Numbered from the stretch's first letter, positions 1 to 11,644 are shown. The stretch: 64,000 bases of DNA from Membranipora membranacea (GCA_914767715.1 OU612069.1:27277387-27341386), one strand, 5' to 3'. The notes: a model not told the origin generated them from the sequence alone. Numbers and translations are program-made.

Positions 1-74
1 TCTCAACTGAACCAAAAGAGTTGTATACTTAAATTTAAGGCTACTCATAAACACGTCTCTTGTTTTGTTTTCAG

Positions 75-3000
75 TTTTCTCTATTTGGCCATCCTTCTTT
101 CTGAAGTCTCAAACAACATTGTGTGTGCTCTGGACAACTCCACAAACAGCTCCAACCCTGATGACACAATCATAGTAGTGAATAACAAATCAATCGATAT
201 TGACTGCAAACTAGAACCGATCTATGCTGCAGGAAATACAAGCGATGTCAAACTTATCGCAGTGATATACTTGACTGTGGTGTTTGTGATCTCATTGAAT
301 GAGTCAGTGTTTGAGACAGTACTACCTGTTATAGGAGGTGATCAGGTGGGTGAATTCTTCTTCACTACTCAATAATATTTGACAACGTCAAAGGGCATTC
401 ACAAGAAATAGCTCACTACTCTACCGCTTTGGCAAACTTTCTTGCGTCTGACACACATGAATTAATACCTACAATATCACTGAATCTGTAATTAGGAGAT
501 GTTTGCCTCCGATTGTGAGGAAAAGCTTATGTCCGTGTTAAGATTGGCTCACAATTCATAGTTTGAAAACACCAAATGCCTTCGCTCCTATTGTCTAAGT
601 ACTCAACAGTTACAGGTTAATACGCATTTGAGTATGCTGCAGTTGGGAACATAAAAACGTTTTAATACCGATATCATATTTAACCTCTGATGAATCTCAA
701 TTGCAACCTCTTCAATTAAAGATTTCAAGTCGTGATGGTCTCAGAAAGTTTTACGCAGCTTACTATTGGTGTTGGAAGATGGGAGAATTGATGTCTTCTG
801 TGGCTTCCGTCATACTCATGAGAACTCAATCACATCTCACCACAGCAGCAGATAATCAGAATCTATTTAAGTATGCCCTCCTAGGATGGTGCGTCTTCGC
901 TTCTGTACTGATAACACTGGCTCTAACATCAATCTTTGTTGGTAAGTTGATCTATTCAGGCGTAGGTGGTGGCAAAGTTGATTAGAGACGCGGCCTCAAT
1001 CACAGAGCGCACATTGCAGATTGTCCTTTTGTATCGTACCTATTGTCTATTGTCTACTGGGGTACGGTTGGCCTCTTGGTGTCCTCCAACTGGTCTAAAA
1101 TAGTGAGTGATCTTGCACAGTATCCACAGCCTCTCCATTATCTTTGCGCCCTCGACCTGATATGAGGTGTGTGTTAGATCCCCTGATTTTAATTAACCAT
1201 GTGAATAGCCAATAAAGTTCACAAAATTTTCATACTAGTAACTAAAATAGTGTTGGGCGTCGATGTTTTTGGCAATTGATGGATACTTGTTCACCAATTT
1301 TCAGTGATATCCTGTTGATGGGTACGTGAGCACCGACCTGACACTGCTGTCATAGTAGATACAGTTGGCATATGGAAACAAGCATTCTCAAGGCAAAGGT
1401 ATATAGCTCTGAACATTCACAAAAAAATTGGTCAGTACAAATTTTGGTAATAAAAAAATACCTGGATCAAGTTTGTTCTAATTTGCCAGTGTTGTGCTAG
1501 ATAAAACTTCATTCTTAAACTTTAACTTAAATTCAATTTCATGAGCAAAGTTGAGGAGACTGGTGATTCAAGTGTAATATTTTGTTTATGTTTCTTGTTC
1601 ACAGAGTGAGGGCAGATGATGAGAGTTTCTTATCTGTGGCTAAAGTAAGCCGAGGTGGTGACTATGCAGACAATGCTGTGACTGAGAGGGGGAATATGGG
1701 CATGTTCTTTGTTATTGTCCTCTGTCTGATACCGGTGTCATTTGCAACAAGACTACCTGTGGTTAGTATGTTGTATGAAAACCGAAGTACACTAGAACTC
1801 GCCCAGATTGATCTGTAGCTGTGACACATAGGCCTTTCAGCTCTTGCATGCGAAGAAGAGGGGATTACTCGGTTTGAACAAATTACCTACCGCTAGCATG
1901 TAAGCATTCAAGGTCCTGAGTTCAAATCGTGCTGCAGTTTATTAATTACTAGGCACCGCTCCGCCCTAGATTACGAGGCTAAATGTATAGGCTAGGTAGT
2001 AATATTGAGGGTGCAGATGGTCAGTGGAGGGGGAGCAGCATAAATGCAGGCAAAATTAATCCAACTGCATCCATCTCAAACCAGTCGAAAAAAGATCTTT
2101 CGATTTCATTTTTTATTTCACAGAACGCTTACCCACAATTGAGACTAGTCCGAAAAATATCCAATTTAATTTCATTATACATTTTACAGAACACTTACCC
2201 ACACAATGAGAGCGGTTACAGAAATATGACGAGACTAGAGAAGTTCCATGAATCTTATGACCTCAATATAAACGAGGTGATTAGAGCTGTGCAGTATCCC
2301 ATGGATCAATCTACAATCAGTGCTAGTAAATTTTTCATAACTGTTAACTTTAGTCCATTCTACTCTGAAGGTTGCCCAAAAACTGGTTATATATTGCGAG
2401 GCCGTGACACCTTTTTGAGCGGGATGTTTGACGATTCAAAAGCTTAATACAAATTAATTCATATATTTTGCCTGAACTTTTCTTGCAGACAGTATTGTAT
2501 CTGGCTGGAGTGGCAGCCACCCTTGTAGCTATACCAGCATTGTATCTGATGATAAGATGCTGCTACAGGTTTGGCATCACTATAACATTTCTACACAGAC
2601 TCACAGCTGGCCAAGTTATCATGGCAACCACTGTGGCGATATTTCTAATCTGCAGCTATGCAACTAAACACCGTAAGTGCATAGCAAACAACTGGGTGCG
2701 AATATTCCTAGCTGTCTTTCAATCAAATCGTCCCAAAATCACGGTTTACGCACTACATCCCATTCCATCCATACAATTCCATCTTGTCAGCCTAAATTAC
2801 TAGGGACCGAGATTTATTACTGTTCAACCAAATGTCTCTCCATGAGTGCGTAAATATTAGTGTTGAAGCTAACATGATCCATTTGCGGATACTGGAAAGT
2901 GCTCTGCGATCTTCCTAGCGAAACATCACTTTTTTACACTACTTGAGATCACCACTAGCCTTTCTGGAACGTTAAAAAAGTCTTTTTATCTGCCTATTGA

Positions 3001-3632
3001 TTAAAGTTTTATTTTTATTTTCTCAGATGTTGGTACAGAGGTTATGGTAGTCCTCAGTATTATGCTTTGTGTTTGTAATGCTTTGATTTTCACAACGGGT
3101 AAGGATCGAACCATCTTATATTGTCCATAGTTGAGCAAGTAAACTTAGGAAGCCTGGAATTTGAAAACTTAATTAATACTTGGATGCTCATATTGTTTCC
3201 TCAAAACCTGATGCAAGAGCGAATCAATTGCTAAGTGTTAGGCTAGGAAAAAACTTAGTTTACAATCCTTTACACGAGCTATGGATTTTAGAAATCTTGG
3301 TAGGCCATCAGTGTAGACCTGACTGATCTGATTTGGGTGTATTATAAGGGAGTGGAAGGGGCTTAATTACTCACTAAACTTACCACCCAGTATCTATCTC
3401 CCTTTCAGGATATGAACTGACCCTTCTATCTTCACCCCGATCAATGCAATCCACAGCAATGGGAATATTCTACTGCCTCGATGGATTTGGGAGCCTGATA
3501 AACATTGCTACTACTCTTTATGCTACTTATATAGAATACTTTATGATTGCTGGGCTGTTAGCAACAGTGGTAGGCATCATTGTCCTGATCGTAGTGGAGA
3601 AGAAATTTGGATTAGGACTGAGTAAAAGTTGA
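75..3632 (+). CDS. SLC15/POT-family peptide transporter, copy 1 (5' end outside window)
   Basis: Member of the PTR2/POT proton-coupled oligopeptide transporter family (SLC15), a plasma or endolysosomal membrane carrier. Exons by GT-AG sites: 75-345, 722-941, 1607-1761, 2190-2276, 2489-2672, 3027-3098, 3409-3632 (TGA). Phases agree at every junction, giving about 403 residues. Family marks: GGDQ closing the first exon, followed by the aromatic FYAAYYW helix; a loop exon with N-glycosylation sequons; and the ELTLLSSPRSMQSTAMG stretch near the end, matching the SQ-PRSMQ region of SLC15A4-like proteins. The N-terminal helices (about 130 residues, as in copy 2) lie left of the window. The exon 2 acceptor (722) and the exon 3 donor (1761) are the least certain boundaries. 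Family assignment is firm; which SLC15 subtype is not. Confidence 0.85.
1850..1950 (+). repeat. Possible tRNA-derived SINE fragment in SLC15 copy 1 intron
   Basis: A tRNA-like stretch ends in GAGTTCAAATC (about 1908-1925), resembling a B box/T-loop. The 5' half is too diverged to call an A box with certainty. It lies in the intron between exons 3 and 4 of the transporter gene. Confidence 0.3.
2099..2215 (+). other. Duplicated 3' splice site before exon 4
   Basis: Two similar polypyrimidine-CAG-AACnCTTACCCACA blocks sit 66 bp apart (CAG at 2121-2123 and 2187-2189). Both acceptors are in the same frame and the 66 nt between them (22 codons) is open, so either would give a readable transporter. 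The second yields an exon of 87 nt, close to the 81 nt equivalent in copy 2, and is taken as the main one. Confidence 0.6.
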
Positions 3633-4344
3633 CCAGGATCATTCGAATGTTAGACAGTCATGATCCTGAGAAAAAATCAAAATCATATAAACACTAGCTT
3701 TTTTAGCAGTCATTCACAAGACTTTGTTTTATAACATGTATATCCTGTGCCCATTATATGTCAGGAGTGTCACTGTTACCAGAGCAGCTAGCTCTTCTAA
3801 GCAAAGTTTTTCCGTTATACACTCTGTGAATGCACCTTGAGTACCTCTTGTCAATGTGTCAACCATCATCTGATAGCTTGATACCATTTGTTGTAACTTG
3901 ATCTTAGAGTCTTCCTCTGAGGACCAAGAACACACCACTCCTTGCTTGCTTGTTTTTGTGTAGTTCATTTCGTAGCAATGCTTTTTCTTTTTTTTCATAC
4001 CATTTCATTTATTGTCAAGGGATCGATAATAAGGCTAATTAAATAATAAAACACTAAAGTAATAGATAGGTAAAATATGATTCCTCGGTACATAATGTGT
4101 TAGTACTCTGCACCATAATGGGAAGTGGGAGTTGCCTTCAATTTGTGTGAGGCTGAGCAACTCCAAGGTAATATGTGATGGCCATTCAATCTCGAGAGTT
4201 TGGTCCATCCATTGAGATTATCATGGAGTCAGGAAAGGTTGCAGGTTCCGTGATACGATCCTTTATGGGCGCAGCTTAGGCGGATAATTACATAAACAAT
4301 TTAGCCTGCTTTTGTGAAGTCCGGTAAGGGGGCGCACATAGCAA
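3633..4344. other. Intergenic, no gene seen
   Basis: Sequence downstream of SLC15 copy 1. Contains AT-rich DNA and an 89-codon minus-strand open stretch (3998-3729) with no recognisable domain and a low-complexity start. Nothing else is supported. Confidence 0.5.
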
Positions 4345-4823
4345 ATGCTAGCCTGGACAGGAGGGGCGCATGCTGTACGCCCAAACCACATCAGACAGCA
4401 TACCAAGGCACTTGTTAATCTAAAGAAAGCAGGTGTCGCTACATCAGGTCTTGTGCTATTTTATCAGGCTGGCATACTGTCAATCATCTCGTATGCAGCA
4501 CCGAGCTGGTACCCATATATAGCAAAATATGACAAAGACAAGCTCGAGAGATACTAAAGGCTGTGCTTGTTCATTTTTCTTCCCCAACTTGAACACTACG
4601 CCGATAGGTTGGCGTTTCTCAAATTAGAGGAACTCAATGTGTATCTAGATATAGTATGCCTTCAGTATGCCAATAAGATCTTAGCCGGTGACCATCATAT
4701 TCTCCACTGTTACATACCCGGTCGGCCTAGCACTCACAGTCGCAGAACTATTCCACCAAAAAGTAGAACTGCACACTTGGGAAGGATCTGTTCTTTAGAT
4801 ATTTTTGAATTATTTTCCGTGTA
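4345..4823 (+). pseudogene. LINE reverse transcriptase, C-terminal fragment
   Basis: Remnant of the region after the RT catalytic core of a non-LTR retrotransposon. The first stretch (about 4375-4555) has the LxLFYQ...ISYAAPSWYPY pattern with KYDKDKLE typical of CR1/Jockey-type LINE tails. After a stop at 4555-4557, the next open stretch (4567-4823) continues with the LxFLKLEELN, CLQYANKIL and basic RSRR-like tail expected there. The catalytic core, endonuclease and ORF1 are absent, so this is a 5'-truncated dead copy. Confidence 0.65.
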
Positions 4824-6217
4824 ATTTCCTGACCAGAGAGCATTTTTTAGATTATTTTATAGATTCATTCTTCCTAGTAATTAACTTCATCTTGATGTCT
4901 ACACATGATCTCATTTGTTTTGACAGAACATTGATCAGTGAAATAAAGTGCATATATAATATAATAATAGCTCCTTGCTGAGGTGGCAAAACTCACACTC
5001 ATATTCATACAGCACATGGTTTTCCCTCATCATCCAGGCAGCAATACTAAAATTGCTCAACCGACTCTCCGTGAACGTACTCTCTAACTTGCATAGCAAA
5101 CTAAACTCTTCTGTGACAGCTGAGAACGGAAACTTACATATAACTCGTTTGTTAACAAATCTTTGCTGTCAGTATGGAGAAGAGGGAAAGAAATTTGAAA
5201 AAATTTCTTACGGTAAGTGGCACTACTACCAGTCACCAACTACTTTCCAGAAGGTAGAGGCAATATAGCTTTTCTCCTTATCCGGTCCGGATCATCAACA
5301 GACTACAGAGTCTTCCACCCAAGTATGCTAAGTCTCAGCCAACCACAGGTGGTGCCTCCAGAAGTCTGGTACCAGGTGGGAGACTGTTCCATAGTTTGGC
5401 CATGCATGGTGTTGTTCTACTAGTACTTGGTATTGCAGTGATACTGTGTTGGTGACGCCTGGAGAAGCCTATCGTTAGGCCATAGGGATCGGCTTCTCCA
5501 GTCTTAGTAGTAGTAGTAGTAGTAGTAGGAGTAAAGTTAAAGTAGTATAAGACAAGTATGTCACATCACAAGCGTGTGTGTGTAAATATGTGTGCATCAT
5601 ATATATTCATAGATACAAGAATGGTCACTCAAAGAACTTGATACTAATGAAACAGTATTCGAGTGGCTAACTGACTCTTTGCCTAAACTAAAGAGTTACC
5701 ATTTATTATATGGCTGATGAGAAATATTACCATATATATATATATATATATCTATATATAGATTCAAATCTGTGCTTTTAAGTGTCATCTGTGTGTTTTT
5801 GGCCCCAACTAAGTGTCACTCAAAAATGAGGAGTCATTTTATATGACCCGCAAAAAAATCATGTCTTAAATAATCATGTTGAGCATCCTTAACCCAATAG
5901 TAATTAATGGTAGATAAAATAGCCTGACATGGTCGGATAACTCAAATGCAATGATATGCCCTACACATTGATAGCCAGTATATATATATATATATATATA
6001 AATATTTATATATGAATTACTCATTGTCCAGGGATTCTATGGGTTCAATAGTGGGATATATAATATATGACACTTTATTGCACAAATGTGTGTATAGATA
6101 GTATATATACATATATATATTGTAATATTACTCATCAGCTGTAATGAATGGTAAATCTTGACATTACACATTATATATATATATATATACATGACATGTC
6201 AAGACTAATGAACCTGA
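4824..6217. other. Non-coding stretch with microsatellites
   Basis: No gene supported. Two short open stretches (4975-5268 and 5217-5423) lack recognisable domains. The region holds a (TAG)n tract near 5504-5530 and several (AT)n tracts (5733-5760, 5980-6000, 6171-6189). Confidence 0.5.
5504..5530 (+). repeat. (TAG)n microsatellite
   Basis: About eight perfect TAG trinucleotides in a row, followed by an imperfect continuation. Confidence 0.9.
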
Positions 6218-6373
6218 GGGGTCTTTCAATTAGAAACAGCCGAAATTGCATTCTGATCGCTCACTCAGTGAGTGGTACCTGCTAGGGCTGTCGCTTTCCG
6301 ATCGCTCACTCAATGATGGAAATATATACATACTGAGTGAGGGATTTGGGAGCGATTTGTCTAATTGAAAGAC
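6218..6373. mobile_element. Short MITE-like element with 14-16 bp inverted ends
   Basis: GGTCTTTCAATTAGA at the left (about 6219-6233) is the reverse complement of TCTAATTGAAAGACC at the right (about 6359-6373). The interior of about 125 bp contains two GATCGCTCACTCA(G/A)TGA blocks. No coding capacity; the superfamily is not identifiable. Confidence 0.6.
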
Positions 6374-6492
6374 CAAGTGAGTGATAATTTTGAGCGAAGT
6401 GATAGTGATAACTTGTTTTAGTAATGCATCGCTCTCTGGCAGCAATTAAAGGCCACCCTTGGGTTTATGTTTGTTATGCACCAAATATGTGA

Positions 6493-8070
6493 AATAATGT
6501 GAAAAACCAAGGGACGCTGGGCATGATATCAGCCCCTGTCCGGCCCCTTATTACTCAAACTCAAAGAAAATTGGTGAGTGTATGTAAAAAACCTTTCCGC
6601 ACGAGATGGTATTGATAATTTGTCCCCAGAACAGGAACTTTTTATGATAAGATACACTCATTGGCCAATAAACATTGAAATAAATATAGCCATTTACCCT
6701 CAGCACTTCCATCACCACTATAAAAATGTAAAGAATACCTAAAACACAATATCACAAATATTTTGTTTGATGGGCCAGATCTAACCACCACCACCATCAT
6801 CAATTTTTTCTTCAAATTTATTCCTAGATGTGACTGAACACAACCAGCTCAAAATTGATTGCAAATTTTATTGTTGCTTCACAAGGAAGAATATATCTGT
6901 GCTGTAAATTGAGTATGAAGCCAGAGTATGTGAAAATAACTTAACTTGTTGAAGCTGATATCACATTGATAAACTTAAAAACTCAAATAACCTTACCGAC
7001 ATTGGCATAAATAAGTTTGGCCACGGTATTTCATTTTCCAGTTTTGGAAATTATTAGAGTCATTGCTTCCATCCTTTTCCCTCTGGAGTTTCATAATTAC
7101 ATGTAGTTCCATTTTCTCAGATGATGACGTGTTCTGGTTAGGTTTAGCTTATTAAAACAATCATTGTATCAACAGGCGATAAGATTGGACTGTTGCATGA
7201 AAATGTATATTTTAAATTCTGTTGTGAGCTGACATGTAGTATGGAAAAAGCTTTCGTGTCCTGCACTTTGGTGGGTGATAGATGGTATTTAGACGAGCAG
7301 AGGATACCTTTGCACAGCTGAAAACAACACGACTAAAAAGAGGATGGTCTTCATCAGACGCAATTTTGTTAAAAACAATTTTAAACATCTCAGTAATATC
7401 TTTTTTTTTCACGCTGCTGTTTCTGTGTATAGGTCGGGGAGGCAATTGACATTCTATGTTGACGTCGATATCACATTTATAAACTCAAAGAACCTTAACG
7501 GCATCGGCAAAATTAAGTTTTGCCACGATAAATGCCATTAGATTTTGACGTTTTTTATTGTTATTGTTATTGTCACATACTGCAGAACTAAAGTATAATA
7601 ATTTTAAGTTATTGTCACATACTCTAGCTTCATCATACGTACTCCGGAACAACAGCTAACTGTAGTTTGCATACTCATTTAACCGCACAGATCTATTATT
7701 TCTTGTGAAGCGACAATAAAATTAGCAATCCAATTTGAGCAGACTGGTTGTGTTTAGTCACAACTACGAAGAATTTTAAAGAAAAAAATGATGATGGAGT
7801 GATGCTGGTGCTTAGATCTGGCTCATCCAACAAAATATTTGTGATCTTGTGTTATAGATATTCTTTACATTTTTATAGTAGTGATGGAAGTGCTGAGGGT
7901 AAATGGCTGTATTAATCTCAATGTTTATTGGCTAACGATTGTTTCTTTTCATAAAAAGTTTTGGTTCTGGAGACAAATTGTGAACACCATCTCGTGCGGA
8001 AAGGTGTTTAAATAATTAGGGGCTGGACAGGGGCTGATATCATGCCCAGCGTCCCTTGATTTTTCACATG
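6493..8070. mobile_element. Foldback element with ~460 bp inverted arms
   Basis: The left arm (about 6493-6955) reads as the reverse complement of the right arm (about 7598-8070). The clearest block is AAGGGACGCTGGGCATGATA near the left end, mirrored at 8020-8062, and matching continues through the AATAAACATTGA and GTGATGGAAGTGCTGAGGGTAAA blocks to GAAGC(C/T)AGAGTATGTGA at the inner edge. The core also holds a shorter pair in direct orientation (about 6950-7035 and 7456-7545, sharing GATATCACAT...ACTCAAA...CCTTA). No transposase is encoded, so it is non-autonomous. Confidence 0.75.
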
Positions 8071-8419
8071 ATTCCATTGAATGGTATAAACCTTTAAATT
8101 GAAATGTTTTTTTGGAAATGACCTGGCAGCATTTTATGTGGCAGCATGTTTAAGACTAATCAATTGTTAAACTTCAAATGAAAGTTTATGATGGGTATAA
8201 TAGTGAATTCAGCAAGTCTAGCCCAAGACCCCAGCATTGGTGTTGATGCATTTATTTTGGTCCATGTAACTATGCATGTAGCTAGTCTTAGAGCTCAGAT
8301 GTGGATCATGATTTCAAGTGGATCTATGAACTTGTAACACCATTCTGTAGGGGAAGTTAAATGTATTGACAAACATGAATGGTATTATACTTATATTTAT
8401 TTGTGTTTGAACATCATAG

Positions 8420-8676
8420 GTACCCCTGCGTGGAAAGAAGCCTTTGATGGGAACGAGTTTCTGGAGAAAGTCAAACCTACCACAAAGCCAGATGCCACTG
8501 TCGAGAAGGGCCTCCCTGAGAGCATTGACCCTGATACACTATGCACATTCAAACTAGATCCAAAGAGGACTCTCCCTTCGAGGATAGTGAACTTGAAAAT
8601 TAAGGAAGCAGCGGCAAGTGTGCAGTCTGCAAGTGCACCAAATATGTTGTTCGATGAATTACATTCCTATTTATGA
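8420..8676 (+). CDS. Unidentified gene, probable last exon
   Basis: An acceptor-like TCATAG at 8414-8419 opens an 85-codon stretch ending in TGA (8674-8676). The protein begins TPAWKEAFDGNEFLEK, is hydrophilic and charged, and has no domain I recognise. Amino-acid composition and codon use look like real coding sequence rather than chance AT-rich reading. No upstream exon was found; the foldback element at 6.5-8.1 kb sits where it would be expected. It could be a host gene fragment or part of an unrecognised transposon. Confidence 0.35.
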
Positions 8677-9240
8677 TAATGTATTATGATATGTTTGACA
8701 GTAGATACATGGTAACAACCCATAAACCGTACTGCCAACATCTTGTCCTCCTATCAAGATAGGTCTGTACATATGTACCATATGCAGTTTTGAATTGACA
8801 TTGCTTAATATACTTGCAGAGGGACGTTACATTTGGGGTTTTGATCCCCCTTGTGTGGTGTTCTAAGTTGCAAACAACACCTATCGCACTTTCCAGGCAT
8901 ATAGGGTCTATCGTTTGAAAAAGTTCACCTGCGGAACGTTCTGTTGCGTTATCTAAAGACTATGAACAAGCATCTTATTAAACATTTACCACATTTGACT
9001 CAACTTGATAAATAGTTTTTTTCCCTTCTGTTTTTTGTGCTTGAATCTCAAAGGCTCAGTTGAATATATAATATATATATATATATAACAATTTATTTTG
9101 TCAGTCACGTAAGTCTAAAATTATCTCATTAATATTATTGTATTTTTTTAGGGACGCCAGATAAAAATTTTATTTTGGTGCAACGAGATTACACTCATTA
9201 TTTTTACATCCCTTTTATGTATCAACCTCCTGTTCAGTTG
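8677..9240. other. Intergenic, no gene seen
   Basis: AT-rich sequence with an (AT)n tract near 9063-9087. No coding, RNA or mobile feature recognised. Confidence 0.5.
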
Positions 9241-9529
9241 AAAAAATACAGAGTTTTTACACCCAGAGAACTCATTTTTTCTTGAGCAATGTGACAAGGC
9301 TCAGTTATTTAATAACACAGTACGGTGTTATAACTGGTAAAATTTACTAGCTTTAATCTGGCCTCAGAGCCTCATACTTTGTAATTATCGTATCTTACCT
9401 AAAGCATTATCCTGTACCACGCGCACCTTATAGCGAGTTTATGCAAATTTACTTATCTCGTCAGTTCGCGTGTTTTTCTCATCCCTTTCATTCGAGACAA
9501 CTGAAGTGACGAGTCGTCTTTACACAAGT
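9241..9529 (+). repeat. Ngaro split direct repeat A1
   Basis: Direct repeat of 15864-16155. Both copies share the AAAAAATACAGAGTTTTT start, the TTTTTTCTTGAGCAATGTGA block and the GACAACTGAAGTGAC end, with scattered substitutions. Probably carries the element's promoter. Confidence 0.85.
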
Positions 9530-9565
9530 ATTTATATATTCATTTAATTAACATAATCTGTTTCA

Positions 9566-9637
9566 ATGGCTTCTAGAAGGCGTATGCCCAACCATTTGAA
9601 CCAGGAAGTGGCACCTCAAGCTGAGAGGAATGTCCGG
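9566..9637 (+). CDS. Ngaro 5' leader exon (24 codons)
   Basis: Starts at the first ATG after repeat A1 (MASRRRMPNHLNQ...), is basic at its start, and ends at a good donor (CGG|GTAAGC) in phase 0. The next acceptor in compatible phase found by eye is at 11090/11091, before the SGNH frame. Whether it is also spliced to later frames is not shown: the gag, RT and recombinase acceptors found here are in other phases. Confidence 0.5.
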
Positions 9638-11090
9638 GTAAGCCGTGGTACTGCGCTAAGCGTAACTATGTGCAATTGTTTAATAATAAATCTTATTTAA
9701 TTGAGCTTAGCTCAACTGTCAGTTACTGTGGATAACTTTTCACTGCCTATCACTCAACCATCCATTACAATATATTCTGACTGTTTAAAGACAGATTTCT
9801 CAAAGGAATTCTGGTAAGTAACTTGTCACTTGTGTATGCTACGTCTGCTATTGCAAGCACTGACCCTCAGGAGTCATTAATCACTGGATAGTCAGATTTT
9901 GGATTATCAATATTTTGTGGTTCTATTGTCACGAGATGCTTCATGGTGATCAACTGTGAGTATCTATTGCTCATTCCAGTATGTGATGGATATTTATTAG
10001 CACTACTTTTAAGGCCTATGTATTGTCTTGAATGGACTTAACCTGCAGAGGCTAAATTTGATTATTAAGCCTTTGGGATGGTTAAAATATTTCATGGTAT
10101 TAAGATACGAAACTGATTAACTTTGTAACCCTGAGAGGTGATTTAGGCCATGGTATATGATGCCTCCCAGGACTAGAGTACCATTTGGTAATTTGTGACC
10201 CTCATGAATGTGATAACCCTCTGAGAGGTGATTTAAGGGAATAATTCTAGGTTAATGTAACATTTAAATTGTGACCCTCATGAATATGCGGTGATAACCC
10301 TCTGAGAGGTGATTCAAGGGGCGTCCCTCAAGAATTCGAGGTGAAATAACTTTATGATGCTGAGGTGAGTTAATTTGTGCCTACGCTTTGCTATGTTTGT
10401 GTTGGCTTTGGCTCAAGTAATATATGTGATCAGTTTAACTAATTGTTGGCTGAATTGATACGGCTTGCCAGTAACGCTTTACTATGTGTTGACTAACCCT
10501 AGTTGTTGCACTATATTCCCAACAATGTGTGACCCTCATGTACTTGAGGTGATGACCCTCTGGTTAGAAGTGAGTCCATGCGGACATATAATCGTTGCTA
10601 CAGCCAGAAGTCCAAAAGGTAAAATTCAACTGGTACTTTTTGCTAGTTTGGCTTTACATGTAAAACAATTGGATGTGGGCTAAGTTTTGAGGTGTGTTTA
10701 TCAAGCTATCTGCATAATAAATACGCAACCCCAAAGGGCTCTAGAGTTATACAACACAGGGAAGCACTTCTTTAAGAGTTGTGCAACGGCTTTGAGGTGA
10801 CTATTACCTGTGGTTTAATCGGCCTACTATAAACGTTCCACTTCAGTTAAGGCTTTTTGGATTATCTGGCTGAGGGGGGGGGGGGGGAATCAGGGTAATT
10901 TAGCAATATACGCTTTAAATAATGTAATAATTTCATAATTTAACGCATAATTGAATGCTTTCATTCTCGCTCATGCACTTATGGATTCATCGCTTTTCTC
11001 GCTGTATATATAACAGCTGGGTAGGTGCAAGAATTAACATCTAGCGAATGGTGGTGCCTGTTTGCTTACAATTGTGCTTTCTATTTCCAG
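9638..11090 (+). other. Ngaro internal non-coding region with CCTC...GAGG hairpin repeats
   Basis: Probably intronic between the leader and SGNH exons. From about 10118 to 10560 a degenerate unit recurs four times, built around GTGACCCTCATGAAT and AACCCTCTGAGAGGTGATT. Each unit can form small CCTC...GAGG stems (for example 10218-10228 and 10299-10309) with different loops. A poly-G run lies near 10873-10888. Confidence 0.6.
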
Positions 11091-11612
11091 AATTGTTCTG
11101 TACTCATAATGGGGGATTCCCATGTGTCAAGACTGGTTAGATACCATCAAGAGCTCTTACACCACCTGAGTGGGGTTTCACTTAGATTTGCGGAGAGAAG
11201 AGGGGCCGGCATAAGATGGGGAGAGAGGAATGCCCACTCGGCAACAGATGTGGATGTGGTCATCTTGATGCTTGGAGGCAATGATCTCGACAGTGGCATG
11301 TCTGCAACTCAACTGGCTGACAGGATTGTTCATCTAGGACGGCAGATGGTGGACCAGTACAGGGCCCAGACTGTCGTCATAACTTCTCAGTGGCCAAGGT
11401 CCAACCCTCAGTACAATCTGAGAGCCAGGGAGTTTGCATCCATAATGGAGCAGAGACACTTGGGGGATGAGGCGGTAACCTTTTGGCTCTGGGATAGAAG
11501 GCAACCGTGGAGAAACAGAGACGGCACCCACCTAACTGACCACGGTTACCGAACAGCCGTTCGATATCTCCAGGCCATCATTGTATGGGCAGCCCACCAC
11601 AACCTCTGGTGA
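11091..11612 (+). CDS. SGNH-hydrolase domain protein of the Ngaro element
   Basis: About 174 residues from the acceptor at 11090 (the frame is open back to 11025). SGNH/GDSL hydrolase blocks are all present: block I MGDSHVSR with the nucleophilic Ser (residues ~7-14), block III GGND (~62-65) and block V DGTHLTDHG with the Asp-His pair (~144-152). Such domains have been described in some Ngaro and LINE proteins, where the substrate is unknown; an esterase role in particle or membrane association is only a guess. The catalytic residues are intact while other frames of the element are broken. A TATTAGT core-like site begins 17 nt after the stop. Confidence 0.75.
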   Translation, partial: NCSVLIMGDSHVSRLVRYHQELLHHLSGVSLRFAERRGAGIRWGERNAHSATDVDVVILMLGGNDLDSGMSATQLADRIVHLGRQMVDQYRAQTVVITSQWPRSNPQYNLRAREFASIMEQRHLGDEAVTFWLWDRRQPWRNRDGTHLTDHGYRTAVRYLQAIIVWAAHHNLW

Positions 11613-11629
11613 TACCAGCAGATCTAAAT

Positions 11630-11644
11630 TCCGTATTAGTCGGA
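11630..11644. other. TATTAGT core-like inverted-arm site 1
   Basis: TCCG-TATTAGT-CGGA: four paired bases flank the constant 7-base centre. Lies 17 nt after the SGNH stop codon. Confidence 0.6.

Noticed and set aside
3729-3998. 89-codon minus-strand open frame
   Set aside because: Starts in a Lys run, has no domain and no splice or neighbour support; probably chance or an untranslated stretch of a LINE.
10118-10560. CRISPR-like spaced repeats
   Set aside because: Irregular spacing, degenerate units and a eukaryotic retrotransposon context; no Cas genes.
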